Of a DNA stretch of 64,000 nt, positions 1 to 12,559 are shown in pieces (the first letter of the stretch is position 1; every line of letters starts with the position of its first letter). The DNA is from Colletes latitarsis (Eukaryota > Arthropoda > Insecta > Hymenoptera > Colletidae). The notes beneath the pieces were generated by a model. It saw only the letters and a list, made by a program, of their open reading frames with translations. It was not told the DNA's origin and did no database searches. The stretch lies in assembly GCF_051014445.1 (NCBI RefSeq), contig NW_027488366.1:12294001-12358000 (forward strand), read 5' to 3'. A program made the translations under genes and the position numbers.

Positions 1-226
1 TACTTGTTGGCCAGATCCTGGGTTTCTTCTGGTTTGGATAACGTAGTAATGTGGGACCACACAGAAACAGTCAATTAAACCTGGTTTCGATTAGTATTTT
101 AGAGGATAACGCTGGTTATGTTTCGGTTAGGTCTGGGATTTGCCCTCATCTGGCTCGTACTTTCGCATTTTTCGCATACTTGTTGGCCAGATCCTGTGTT
201 TTTCTATTGTTAGGATCACGTAGTAA

Positions 227-238
227 TGTGGTACCACA
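227..238. other. 12-bp palindrome TGTGGTACCACA (representative copy)
   Basis: A perfect 12-bp dyad about 130 bp after the TTTTAGAGG landmark. The same sequence, or its GTGGTACC core, occurs in a large share of monomers in both subfamilies, always at the same offset. Recurrent variants break it (GAGGTTCCAC, GTGGGACCAC, GAAGTACAAC). The core contains GGTACC, so the array should show a KpnI ladder. A dyad fits binding by a homodimeric protein, but no known binding protein can be named from the sequence. Confidence 0.85.
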
Positions 239-273
239 CTGAAACAGTCAATTAAACCTGGTTGCGACTAAAA

Positions 274-430
274 TTTTAGAGGATAACGCAGGTTATGTCT
301 CGGTTAGTTCTGGTATTTGCAATCATCTGGCTCATACTTGTTCTCAAGATCCTGGGCTTTTTCTGGTTTGTGTCACGTAGTAATGCGGTACCACACCGAA
401 ACAGTCAATTAAACCTGGTTGCGATTAATA
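274..430 (+). repeat. Short monomer with a 19-bp internal deletion
   Basis: At 331-350 the sequence passes directly from CTCATACTTG to TTCTCAAGATCC. Normal neighbours have 19 more bases between two CATACTT copies. The loss removes exactly one CATACTT repeat plus the interval, as expected for slippage or unequal exchange between the 7-bp repeats. The same short monomer recurs near 3,131, 4,345 and 8,381, always with the same downstream variants, so it was copied as part of larger segments rather than formed four times. Confidence 0.85.
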
Positions 431-3400
431 TTTTAGAGGATAACGCGGGTTATGTCTCGGTTAGTTCTGGGTTTTGCCCTCATCTGGCTCGTACTTTCGC
501 ATTTCTCGCATACTTGTTGGCCAGATCCTGGGCTTTTTCTGGTTTGGGTCACGTAGTAATGTGGTACCACACTGAAACAGTCAATAGAAGCTGGTTCCGA
601 ATAGTATTTTAGAGGATAACGCCGGTTATATCTCGGTTAGGTCTGGGATTTGCCCTCATCTGGCTCGTACCTTCGCATTTTTCGCGTACTTGTTGGCCAG
701 ATCCTGGCCTTTTTCTAGCTCGGACCACGTAGTAATGTGCTACCACACCGAAACAGGGTATTAATCCCGGTTGCAATTAATATTTTAGAGGATAACGCCG
801 GTTATGTCTCGGTTAGGGCTGGGATTTGCCCTCATCTGGCTCGTACTTTCGCATTTCTCGCATACTTGTTGGCCAGATCCTGGGCTTTTTCTGGTTTGGG
901 TCACGTAGTAATGTGGTACCACACTGAAACAGTCAATAAAAGCTGGACCCGAATAGTATTTTAGAGGATAACGCTGGCTATGTCTGGGTTAGTTCTGGTA
1001 TTTGCAATCATCTGGCTCATACTTTCGCGTTTTTCGCATATTTGTTGGCCAGATCCTGGGTTTTTTCTGGTTAGGATCCCGTAGTAACGAGGTTCCACAC
1101 CGAAACAGTCAATTAAACCTGGTTGCGATTAATATTTTAGAGGATAACGCCGGTTATGTCTCGGTTAGGTCTGGGATTTGCCCTCATCTGGCTCGTACCT
1201 GCGCATTTTTCGCATACTTGTTGTCCATATCCTGGCCTTATTCTGGTTTGTATCACGTAGTAATGTGGTACCACACTGAAACAGTCAATAGAAGCTGGTT
1301 CCGAATAGTATTTTAGAGGATAACGCTGTCTATGTCTGGGTTAGTTCTGGTATTTGCAATCATCTGGCTCATACTTTCGCGTTTTTCGCATATTTGTTGG
1401 CAAGATCCTGGGTTTTTTCTGGTTTGGATCCCGTAGTAATGAGGTTCCACACCGAAACAGTCAATTAAACCTGGTTGCGATTAATATTTTAGAGGATAAC
1501 GCCGGTTATGTCTCGGTTAGGTCTGGGATTTGCCCTCATCTGGCTCGTACTTTCGCATTTTTCGCATACTTGTTGGCCAGATCCTGGGCTTTTTCTGGTT
1601 TGTATCACGTAGTAATGTGGTACCACACTGAAACAGTCAATGGAAGCTGGTTCCGAATAGTATTCTAGAGGATAACGCTGGCTATGTCTGGGTTAGTTCT
1701 GGTATTTGCAATCATCTTGCTCATACTTTCGCTTTTTTCGCATACTTGTTGGCCAGATGCTGGGTTTTTCTGGTTTGGACAACGTAGTAATGAGGTACCT
1801 CACTGAAACAGTCAATAAAAGCTGGTTCCGATTAGAGCTTTAGAGGATAACGCTGGTTATGTCTGGGTTAGTTCTGGTATTTGCAATCATCTGGCTCATG
1901 CTTTCGCGTTTTTCTCATATTTGTTGGCCAGATCCTGGGTTTTTTCTGGTTTGGATTCCGTAGTAATGAGGTGCCACACCGAAACAGTCAATTAAACCTG
2001 GTTGCGAATAATATTTTAGAGGATAACGCCGGTTATGTCTCCGTTAGGGCTGGGATTTGCCCTCATCTGGCTCGTACCAATCGCATTTCTCGCATACTTG
2101 TTGGCCAGATCCTGGGCTTTTTCTGGTTCGGATCACGTAGTAATGTGGTACCACACTGAGACAGTCAATAAAAGTTGGTCCCGATTAGTATTTTAGAGGA
2201 TAACGCTGGTTATGTTTCGGTTAGGTCTGGGATTTGCCCTCATCTGGCTCGTACTTTCGCATTTTTCGCATACTTGTTGGCCAGATCCTGGGTTTTTCCT
2301 GGTTTGGATCCCGTAATAATGACATTCCACACCGAAACAGTCAATTAAACCTGGTTTCTATTAATATTTTAGAGGATATTGCCGGTTATGTCTCGGTTAG
2401 GTCTGGGATTTGCCCTCATCTGGCCCGTACTTTCGCATTTTTCGCATACTTGAATGGCCAGATCCTGTGTTCTTCTATTGTTAGGATCACGTAGTAATGT
2501 GGTACCACACTGAAACAGTCAATAAAAGCTGGTTCCGAATAGTATTTTAGAGGATAACGCTAGCTATGTCTGGGTAAGTAATGGTATTTGCAATCATCTG
2601 GCTCATACTTTCGCGTTTTTCGCATATATGTTGGCCAGATCCTGGCCTTTTTCTGGATTGGACCAAGTAGTAATGTGGGACCACACTGAAACAGTCAATT
2701 AAACCTGGTTGCGATTAATATTTTAGAGGATAACTCCGGTTATTTCTCGGTTAGGTCTGGGATTTGTCCTCATCTGGCTCGTACATTCGCATTTTTCGCA
2801 TACTTGTTGGCCAGATCCTGGGTTTCTTCTGGTTTGGATAACGTAGTAATGTGGGACCACACTGAAACAGTCAATTAAACCTGGTTTCGATTAGTATTTT
2901 AGAGGATAACGCTGGTTATGTTTCGGTTAGGTCTGGGATTTGCCCTCATCTGGCTCGTACTTTCGCATTTTTCGCATACTTGTTGTGCAGATCCTGTGTT
3001 TTTCTATTGTTAGGATCACGTAGTAATGTGGTACCACACTGAAACAGTCAATTAAACCTGGTTGCGACTAAAATTTTAGAGGATAACGCAGGTTATGTCT
3101 CGGTTAGTTCTGGTATTTGCAATCATCTGGCTCATACTTGTTCTCAAGATCCTGGGCTTTTTCTGGTTTGTGTCACGTAGTAATGCGGTACCACACCGAA
3201 ACAGTCAATTAAACCTGGTTGCGATTAATATTTTAGAGGATAACGCGGGTTATGTCTCGGTTAGTTCTGGGTTTTGCCCTCATCTGGCTCGTACTTTCGC
3301 ATTTTTCGCATACTTGTTGGCCAGATCCTGGGCTTTTTCTGGTTTGTATCAAGTAGTAATGTGGTACCACACTGAAACAGTCAATAGAAGCTGGTTCCGA

Positions 3401-4228
3401 ATAGTATTTTAGAGGATAACGCCGGTTATATCTCGGTTAGGTCTGGGATTTGCCCTCATCTGGCTCGTACCTTCGCATTTTTCGCGTACTTGTTGGCCAG
3501 ATCCTGGCCTTTTTCTGGCTCGGACCACGTAGTAATGTGGTACCACACCGAAACAGGGTATTAATCCCGGTTGCAATTAATATTTTAGAGGATAACGCCG
3601 GTTATGTCTCGGTTAGGGCTGGGATTTGCCCTCATCTGGCTCGTACTTTCGCATTTCTCGCATACTTGTTGGCCAGATCCTGGGCTTTTTCTGGTTTGGG
3701 TCACGTAGTAATGTGGTACCACACTGAAACAGTCAATAAAAGCTGGACCCGAATAGTATTTTAGAGGATAACGCTGGCTATGTCTGGGTTAGTTCTGGTA
3801 TTTGCAATCATCTGGCTCATACTTTCGCGTTTTTCGCATATTTGTTGGCCAGATCCTGGGTTTTTTCTGGTTGGGATCCCGTAGTAACGAGGTTCCACAC
3901 CGAAACAGTCAATTAAACCTGGTTGCGATTAATATTTTAGAGGATAACGCCGGTTATGTCTCGGTTAGGTCTGGGATTTGTCCTCATCTGGCTCGTACAT
4001 TCGCATTTTTCGCATACTTGTTGGCCAGATCCTGGGTTTCTTCTGGTTTGGATAACGTAGTAATGTGGGACCACACTGAAGCAGTCAATTAAACCTGGTT
4101 TCGATTAGTATTTTAGAGGATAACGCTGGTTATGTTTCGGTTAGGTCTGGGATTTGCCCTCATCTGGCTCGTACTTTCGCATTTTTCGCATACTTGTTGT
4201 GCAGATCCTGTGTTTTTCTATTGTTAGG
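295..4228 (+). repeat. Subfamily A, repeated multi-monomer segments (2,800-bp spacing)
   Basis: The segment carrying the short monomer and the GGGTATTAATCCC variant (near 295-1,316) reappears near 3,095-4,000, displaced by 2,800 bp, and again near 4,309 and 8,345. The segment near 1,881-2,494 reappears at 5,543 (displaced 3,662 bp). Between copies the order of other monomers differs, so this is a reshuffled mosaic rather than a clean tandem of one unit. Confidence 0.8.
1135..1310 (+). repeat. Representative subfamily A monomer
   Basis: One complete 176-bp unit, phased on TTTTAGAGG. In order it holds an 11-bp near-duplication (TTATGTCTCGG then TTAGGTCTGGG), CCCTCATCTGG, the region of two CATACTT-like repeats around a T-rich stretch, a T-rich stretch ending in TCTGGTTTG, TCACGTAGTAATG, the palindrome TGTGGTACCACA at offset about 130, and the GAAACAGTCAAT box. 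These parts recur in the same order through subfamily A, and most are also present in subfamily B. Confidence 0.95.
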
Positions 4229-7200
4229 ATCACGTAGTAATGTGGTACCACACTGAAACAGTCAATTAAACCTGGTTGCGACTAAAATTTTAGAGGATAA
4301 CGCAGGTTATGTCTCGGTTAGTTCTGGTATTTGCAATCATCTGGCTCATACTTGTTCTCAAGATCCTGGGCTTTTTCTGGTTTGTGTCACGTAGTAATGC
4401 GGTACCACACCGAAACAGTCAATTAAACCTGGTTGCGATTAATATTTTAGAGGATAACGCGGGTTATGTCTCGGTTAGTTCTGGGTTTTGCCCTCATCTG
4501 GCTCGTACTTTCGCATTTTTCGCATACTTGTTGGCCAGATCCTGGGCTTTTTCTGGTTTGTATCAAGTAGTAATGTGGTACCACACTGAAACAGTCAATA
4601 GAAGCTGGTTCCGAATAGTATTTTAGAGGATAACGCCGGTTATATCTCGGTTAGGTCTGGGATTTGCCCTCATCTGGCTCGTACCTTCGCATTTTTCGCG
4701 TACTTGTTGGCCAGATCCTGGCCTTTTTCTGGCTCGGACCACGTAGTAATGTGGTACCACACCGAAACAGGGTATTAATCCCGGTTGCAATTAATATTTT
4801 AGAGGATAACGCCGGTTATGTCTCGGTTAGGGCTGGGATTTGCCCTCATCTGGCTCGTACTTTCGCATTTCTCGCATACTTGTTGGCCAGATCCTGGGCT
4901 TTTTCTGGTTTGGGTCACGTAGTAATGTGGTACCACACTGAAACAGTCAATAAAAGCTGGACCCGAATAGTATTTTAGAGGATAACGCTGGCTATGTCTG
5001 GGTTAGTTCTGGTATTTGCAATCATCTGGCTCATACTTTCGCGTTTTTCGCATATTTGTTGGCCAGATCCTGGGTTTTTTCTGGTTGGGATCCCGTAGTA
5101 ACGAGGTTCCACACCGAAACAGTCAATTAAACCTGGTTGCGATTAATATTTTAGAGGATAACGCCGGTTATGTCTCGGTTAGGTCTGGGATTTGCCCTCA
5201 TCTGGCTCGTACCTGCGCATTTTTCGCATACTTGTTGTCCATATCCTGGCCTTATTCTGGTTTGTATCACGTAGTAATGTGGTACCACACTGAAACAGTC
5301 AATAGAAGCTGGTTCCGAATAGTATTTTAGAGGATAACGCTGGCTATGTCTGGGTTAGTTCTGGTATTTGCAATCATCTTGCTCATACTTTCGCTTTTTT
5401 CGCATACTTGTTGGCCAGATACTGGGTATTTCTGGTTTGGACAACGTAGTAATGAGGTACCTCACTGAAACAGTCAATAAAAGCTGGTTCCGATTAGAGT
5501 TTTAGAGGATAACGCTGGTTATGTCTGGGTTAGTTCTGGTATTTGCAATCATCTGGCTCATGCTTTCGCGTTTTTCTCATATTTGTTGGCCAGATCCTGG
5601 GTTTTTTCTGGTATGGATTCCGTAGTAATGAGGTGCCACACCGAAACAGTCAATTAAACCTGGTTGCGAATAATATTTTAGAGGATAACGCCGGTTATGT
5701 CTCGGTTAGGGCTGGGATTTGCCCTCATCTGGCTCGTACCAATCGCATTTCTCGCATACTTGTTGGCCAGATCCTGGGCTTTTTCTGGTTCGGATCACGT
5801 AGTAATGTGGTACCACACTGAGACAGTCAATAAAAGTTGGTCCCGATTAGTATTTTAGAGGATAACGCTGGTTATGTTTCGGTTAGGTCTGGGATTTGCC
5901 CTCATCTGGCTCGTACTTTCGCATTTTTCGCATACTTGTTGGCCAGATCCTGGGTTTTTCCTGGTTTGGATCCCGTAATAATGACATTCCACACCGAAAC
6001 AGTCAATTAAACCTGGTTTCTATTAATATTTTAGAGGATATTGCCGGTTATATCTCGGTTAGGTCTGGGATTTGCCCTCATCTGGCCCGTACTTTCGCAT
6101 TTTTCGCATACTTGAATGGCCAGATCCTGTGTTCTTCTATTGTTAGGATCACGTAGTAATGTGGTACCACACTGAAACAGTCAATAAAAGCTGGACCCGA
6201 ATAGTATTTTAGAGGATAACGCTGGTTATGTCTGGGTTAGTTCTGGTATTTGCAATCATCTTGCTCATACTTTCGCTTTTTTCGCATACTTGTTGGCCAG
6301 ATGCTGGGTTTTTTCTGGTTTGGACCACGTAGTAATGAGGTACCTCACTGAAACAGTCAATAAAAGCTGGTTCCGATTAGTGTTTTAGAGGATAACGCCG
6401 GTTATATCTCGGTTAGGTCTGGGATTTGCACTCATCTGGTTCGTACCTTCGCATTTTTCGCATACTTGTTGGCCAGATCCTGGCCTTTTTCTGGTTTGTA
6501 TCACGTAGTAATGTGGTACCACACTGAAACAGTCAATAGAAGCTGGTTCCGAATAGTATTCTAGAGGATAACGCTGGCTATGTCTGGGTTAGTTCTGGTA
6601 TTTGCAATCATCTTGCTCATACTTTCGCTTTTTTCGCATACTTGTTGGCCAGATGCTGGGTTTTTTCTGGTTTGGACAACGTAGTAATGAGGTACCTCAC
6701 TGAAACAGTTAATAAAAGCTGGTTCCGATTAGAGTTTTAGAGGATAACGCTGGTTATGTCTGGGTTAGTTCTGGTATTTGCAATCATCTGGCTCATGCTT
6801 TCGCGTTTTTCTCATATTTGTTGGCCAGATCCTGGGTTTTTTCTGGTTTGGATTCCGTAGTAATGAGGTGCCACACCGAAACAGTCAATTAAACCTGGTT
6901 GCGAATAATATTTTAGAGGATAACGCCGGTAATGTCTCGGTTAGGGCTGCGATTTGCCCTCATCTGGCTCGTACCAATCGCATTTCTCGCATACTTGTTG
7001 GCCAGATCCTGGGCTTTTTCTGGTTCGGATCACGTAGTAATGTGGTACCACACTGAGACAGTCAATAAAAGTTGGTCCCGATTAGTATTTTAGAGGATAA
7101 CGTTGGTTATGTTTCGGTTAGGTCTGGGACTTGCCCTCATCTGGCTCGTACTTTCGCATTTTTCGCATATTTGTTGGCCAGATCCTGGGTTTTTCCTGGT

Positions 7201-8264
7201 TTGGATCCCGTAATAATGACATTCCACACCGGAACAGTCAATTAAACCTGGTTTCTATTAATATTTTAGAGGATATTGCCGGTTATATCTCGGTTAGGTC
7301 TGGGATTTGCCCTCATCTGGCTCGTACATTCGCATTTTTCGCATACTTGAATGGCCAGATCCTGTGTTCTTCTATTGTTAGGATCACGTAGTAATGTGGT
7401 ACCACACTGAAACAGTCAATAAAAGCTGGTTCCGAATAGTATTTTAGAGGATAACGCTAGCTATGTCTGGGTTAGTAATGGTATTTGCAATCATCTGGCT
7501 CATACTTTCGCGTTTTTCGCATATATGTTGGCCAGATCCTGGGTTTTTTCTGGTTAGGATCCTGTAGTAATGAGGTTCCACACCGAAACAGTCAATTAAA
7601 CCTGGTTGCGATTAATATTTTAGAGGATAACGCCGGTTATGTCTCGGTTAGGTCTGGGATTTGCCCTCATCTGGCTCGTACATTCGCATTTTTCGCATAC
7701 TTGTTGGCCAGATCCTGGGTTTCTTCTGGTTTGGATAACGTAGTAATGTGGGAGCACACTGAAACAGTCAATTAAACCTGGTTTCGATTAATATTTTGGA
7801 GGATAACTCCGGTTATTTCTCGGTTAGGTCTGGGATTTGCACTCATCTGTCCCGTACTTTCGCATTTTTCGCATACTTGTTGGCCAGATCCTGGCCTTTT
7901 TCTGGCTTGGACCAAGTAGTAATGTGGGACCACACTGAAACAGTCAATTAAACCTGGTTGCGATTAATATTTTAGAGGATAACGCCGGTTATGTCTCGGT
8001 TAGGTCTGGGATTTGTCCTCATCTGGCTCGTACATTCGCATTTTTCGCATACTTGTTGGCCAGATCCTGGGTTTCTTCTGGTTTGGATAACGTAGTAATG
8101 TGGGAGCACACTGAAACAGTCAATTAAACCTGGTTTCGATTAATATTTTGGAGGATAACTCCGGTTATTTCTCGGTTAGGTCTGGGATTTGCACTCATCT
8201 GTCTCGTACTTTCGCATTTTTCGCATACTTGAATGGCCAGATCCTGTGTTTTTCTATTGTTAGG
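4229..8264 (+). repeat. ~4,036-bp higher-order unit, copy 1 (about 23 monomers)
   Basis: Diagnostic monomers recur in the same order exactly 4,036 bp later (4,309/8,345, 4,664/8,700, 5,016/9,052, 5,543/9,579, 6,778/10,814, 7,131/11,167). Each copy contains the 19-bp-deleted monomer. Within this unit a ~600-bp stretch is itself repeated (5,543 and 6,778, spaced 1,235 bp). The left edge is uncertain by about 80 bp because the flanking monomers are similar. Confidence 0.85.
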
Positions 8265-11200
8265 ATCACGTAGTAATGTGGTACCACACTGAAACAGTCA
8301 ATTAAACCTGGTTGCGACTAAAATTTTAGAGGATAACGCAGGTTATGTCTCGGTTAGTTCTGGTATTTGCAATCATCTGGCTCATACTTGTTCGCAAGAT
8401 CCTGGGCTTTTTCTGGTTTGTGTCACGTAGTAATGCGGTACCACACCGAAACAGTCAATTAAACCTGGTTGCGATTAATATTTTAGAGGATAACGCGGGT
8501 TATGTCTCGGTTAGGTCTGGGTTTTGCCCTCATCTGGCTCGTACTTTCGCATTTTTCGCATACTTGTTGGCCAGATCCTGGCCTTTTTCTGGTTTGTATC
8601 ACGTAGTAATGTGGTACCACACTGAAACAGTCAATAGAAGCTGGTTCCGAATAGTATTTTAGAGGATAACGCCGGTTATATCTCGGTTAGGTCTGGGATT
8701 TGCCCTCATCTGGCTCGTACCTTCGCATTTTTCGCGTACTTGTTGGCCAGATCCTGGCTTTTTTCTGGCTCGGACCACGTAGTAATGTGGTACCACACCG
8801 AAACAGGGTATTAATCCCGGTTGCAATTAATATTTTAGAGGATAACGCCGGTTATGTCTCGGTTAGGGCTGGGATTTGCCCTCATCTGGCTCGTACTTTC
8901 GCATTTCTCGCATACTTGTTGGCCAGATCCTGGGCTTTTTCTGGTTTGGGTCACGTAGTAATGTGGTACCACACTGAAACAGTCAATAAAAGCTGGACCC
9001 GAATAGTATTTTAGAGGATAACGCTGGCTATGTCTGGGTTAGTTCTGGTATTTGCAATCATCTGGCTCATACTTTCGCGTTTTTCGCATATTTGTTGGCC
9101 AGATCCTGGGTTTTTTCTGGTTGGGATCCCGTAGTAACGAGGTTCCACACCGAAACAGTCAATTAAACCTGGTTGCGATTAATATTTTAGAGGATAACGC
9201 CGGTTATGTCTCGGTTAGGTCTGGGATTTGCCCTCATCTGGCTCGTACCTGCGCATTTTTCGCATACTTGTTGTCCATATCCTGGCCTTATTCTGGTTTG
9301 TATCACGTAGTAATGTGGTACCACACTGAAACAGTCAATAGAAGCTGGTTCCGAATAGTATTTTAGAGGATAACGCTGGCTATGTCTGGGTTAGTTCTGG
9401 TATTTGCAATCATCTTGCTCATACTTTCGCTTTTTTCGCATACTTGTTGGCCAGATACTGGGTATTTCTGGTTTGGACAACGTAGTAATGAGGTACCTCA
9501 CTGAAACAGTCAATAAAAGCTGGTTCCGATTAGAGTTTTAGAGGATAACGCTGGTTATGTCTGGGTTAGTTCTGGTATTTGCAATCATCTGGCTCATGCT
9601 TTCGCGTTTTTCTCATATTTGTTGGCCAGATCCTGGGTTTTTTCTGGTATGGATTCCGTAGTAATGAGGTGCCACACCGAAACAGTCAATTAAACCTGGT
9701 TGCGAATAATATTTTAGAGGATAACGCCGGTTATGTCTCGGTTAGGGCTGGGATTTGCCCTCATCTGGCTCGTACCAATCGCATTTCTCGCATACTTGTT
9801 GGCCAGATCCTGGGCTTTTTCTGGTTCGGATCACGTAGTAATGTGGTACCACACTGAGACAGTCAATAAAAGTTGGTCCCGATTAGTATTTTAGAGGATA
9901 ACGCTGGTTATGTTTCGGTTAGGTCTGGGATTTGCCCTCATCTGGCTCGTACTTTCGCATTTTTCGCATACTTGTTGGCCAGATCCTGGGTTTTTCCTGG
10001 TTTGGATCCCGTAATAATGACATTCCACACCGAAACAGTCAATTAAACCTGGTTTCTATTAATATTTTAGAGGATATTGCCGGTTATATCTCGGTTAGGT
10101 CTGGGATTTGCCCTCATCTGGCCCGTACTTTCGCATTTTTCGCATACTTGAATGGCCAGATCCTGTGTTCTTCTATTGTTAGGATCACGTAGTAATGTGG
10201 TACCACACTGAAACAGTCAATAAAAGCTGGACCCGAATAGTATTTTAGAGGATAACGCTGGTTATGTCTGGGTTAGTTCTGGTATTTGCAATCATCTTGC
10301 TCATACTTTCGCTTTTTTCGCATACTTGTTGGCCAGATGCTGGGTTTTTTCTGGTTTGGACCACGTAGTAATGAGGTACCTCACTGAAACAGTCAATAAA
10401 AGCTGGTTCCGATTAGTGTTTTAGAGGATAACGCCGGTTATATCTCGGTTAGGTCTGGGATTTGCACTCATCTGGTTCGTACCTTCGCATTTTTCGCATA
10501 CTTGTTGGCCAGATCCTGGCCTTTTTCTGGTTTGTATCACGTAGTAATGTGGTACCACACTGAAACAGTCAATAGAAGCTGGTTCCGAATAGTATTCTAG
10601 AGGATAACGCTGGCTATGTCTGGGTTAGTTCTGGTATTTGCAATCATCTTGCTCATACTTTCGCTTTTTTCGCATACTTGTTGGCCAGATGCTGGGTTTT
10701 TTCTGGTTTGGACAACGTAGTAATGAGGTACCTCACTGAAACAGTTAATAAAAGCTGGTTCCGATTAGAGTTTTAGAGGATAACGCTGGTTATGTCTGGG
10801 TTAGTTCTGGTATTTGCAATCATCTGGCTCATGCTTTCGCGTTTTTCTCATATTTGTTGGCCAGATCCTGGGTTTTTTCTGGTTTGGATTCCGTAGTAAT
10901 GAGGTGCCACACCGAAACAGTCAATTAAACCTGGTTGCGAATAATATTTTAGAGGATAACGCCGGTAATGTCTCGGTTAGGGCTGCGATTTGCCCTCATC
11001 TGGCTCGTACCAATCGCATTTCTCGCATACTTGTTGGCCAGATCCTGGGCTTTTTCTGGTTCGGATCACGTAGTAATGTGGTACCACACTGAGACAGTCA
11101 ATAAAAGTTGGTCCCGATTAGTATTTTAGAGGATAACGCTGGTTATGTTTCGGTTAGGTCTGGGACTTGCCCTCATCTGGCTCGTACTTTCGCATTTTTC

Positions 11201-11362
11201 GCATATTTGTTGGCCAGATCCTGGGTTTTTCCTGGTTTGGATCCCGTAATAATGACATTCCACACCGGAACAGTCAATTAAACCTGGTTTCTATTAATAT
11301 TTTAGAGGATATTGCCGGTTATATCTCGGTTAGGTCTGGGATTTGCCCTCATCTGGCTCGTA
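8265..11362 (+). repeat. ~4,036-bp higher-order unit, copy 2 (partial, ~3.1 kb)
   Basis: Closely matches 4,229-7,326, with few differences seen by eye (for example AACGTTGG at 7,100 against AACGCTGG here). The match stops near 11,362, where copy 1 reads CTCGTACATTCGC and this copy reads CTCGTACCTGCGC. Copy 2 is therefore truncated by about 0.9 kb and joined to a different monomer type. The high similarity points to a recent duplication. Confidence 0.85.
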
Positions 11363-12559
11363 CCTGCGCATTTTTCGCATACTTGTTGTCCATATCCTGG
11401 CCTTATTCTGGTTTGTATCACGTAGTAATGTGGTACCACACTGAAACAGTCAATAGAAGCTGGTTCCGAATAGTATTTTAGAGGATAACGCTGGCTATGT
11501 CTGGGTTAGTTCTGGTATTTGCAATCATCTGGCTCATACTTTCGCGTTTTTCGCATATTTGTTGGCCAGATCCTGGGTTTTTTCTGGTTAGGATCCCGTA
11601 GTAACGAGGTTCCACACCGAAACAGTCAATTAAACCTGGTTGCGATTAATATTTTAGAGGATAACGCCGGCTATGTCTCGGTTAGGTCTGGGATTTGCCC
11701 TCATCCGGCTCGTACTTTCGCATTTTTCGCATACTTGCTGGCCAGATCCTGGGCTTCTTCTGGTTTGGATCACGTAGAAATGTGGGACCACACTGAAACA
11801 GTCAACGAAACCTGGTTTCGATTAATATTTTAGAGGATAACTCCGGTTATTTCTCGGTTAGGTCTGGGATTTGCCCTCATCTGTCTCGAACTTCCGCAAT
11901 TTTCGCATACTTATTGGCAAGATCCTGGCCTTTTTCTGGTTTGTATCACGTAGTAATGCGGTACTACACCGAAACAGTCAATTAAACCTGGTTGCGATTA
12001 ATATTTTAGAGGATAACGCTGGTTATGTCTCGGTTAGGTCTGGGATTTGCCCTCACCTGGCCCGTAGTTTCGCATTTTTGCATTCTTGTTGGCCAGATCC
12101 TAGGCTTTTTGCTGATTTGGATCGCGTAGTAATGTGGTACCACACTGAAACAATCAATAGAAGCTGGTTCCGAATAGTATTTTAGAGGATAACGCTGGCT
12201 GTGTCTGGGTTAGTTCTGGTATTTGCAATCATCTGGCCCATACTTTCGCGTTTTTCGCATATTTATTGGCCAGATCCTGGGTTTTTTCTGGTTAGGATCC
12301 CGTAGTAATGTGGTACTACACCGATACAGTCAATTAAACCTGGTTGCGATTAATATTTTAGAGGATAACGCTGGTTATGTCTCGTTTAGGTCTGGGATTT
12401 GCCCTCACCTGGCCCGTACTTTCGCATTTTTGCATTCTTGTTGGCCAGATCCTAAGCTTTTTGCTGATTTGGATCACGTAGTAATGTGGTACCACACTGA
12501 AACAGTCAATAGAAGCTGGTTCCGAATAGTATTTTAGAGGATAACGCTGGCTATGTCTG
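11363..12559 (+). repeat. Subfamily A dimer-organised tract
   Basis: Alternating variants repeat every 352 bp (11,519, 11,871, 12,223, 12,575). From ~12,060 the second member carries a diagnostic TTTTTGCATTCTTG, missing the CG of TTTTTCGCATACTTG, and TTGCTGATTTGGATC. No larger unit is clear here. Confidence 0.8.
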
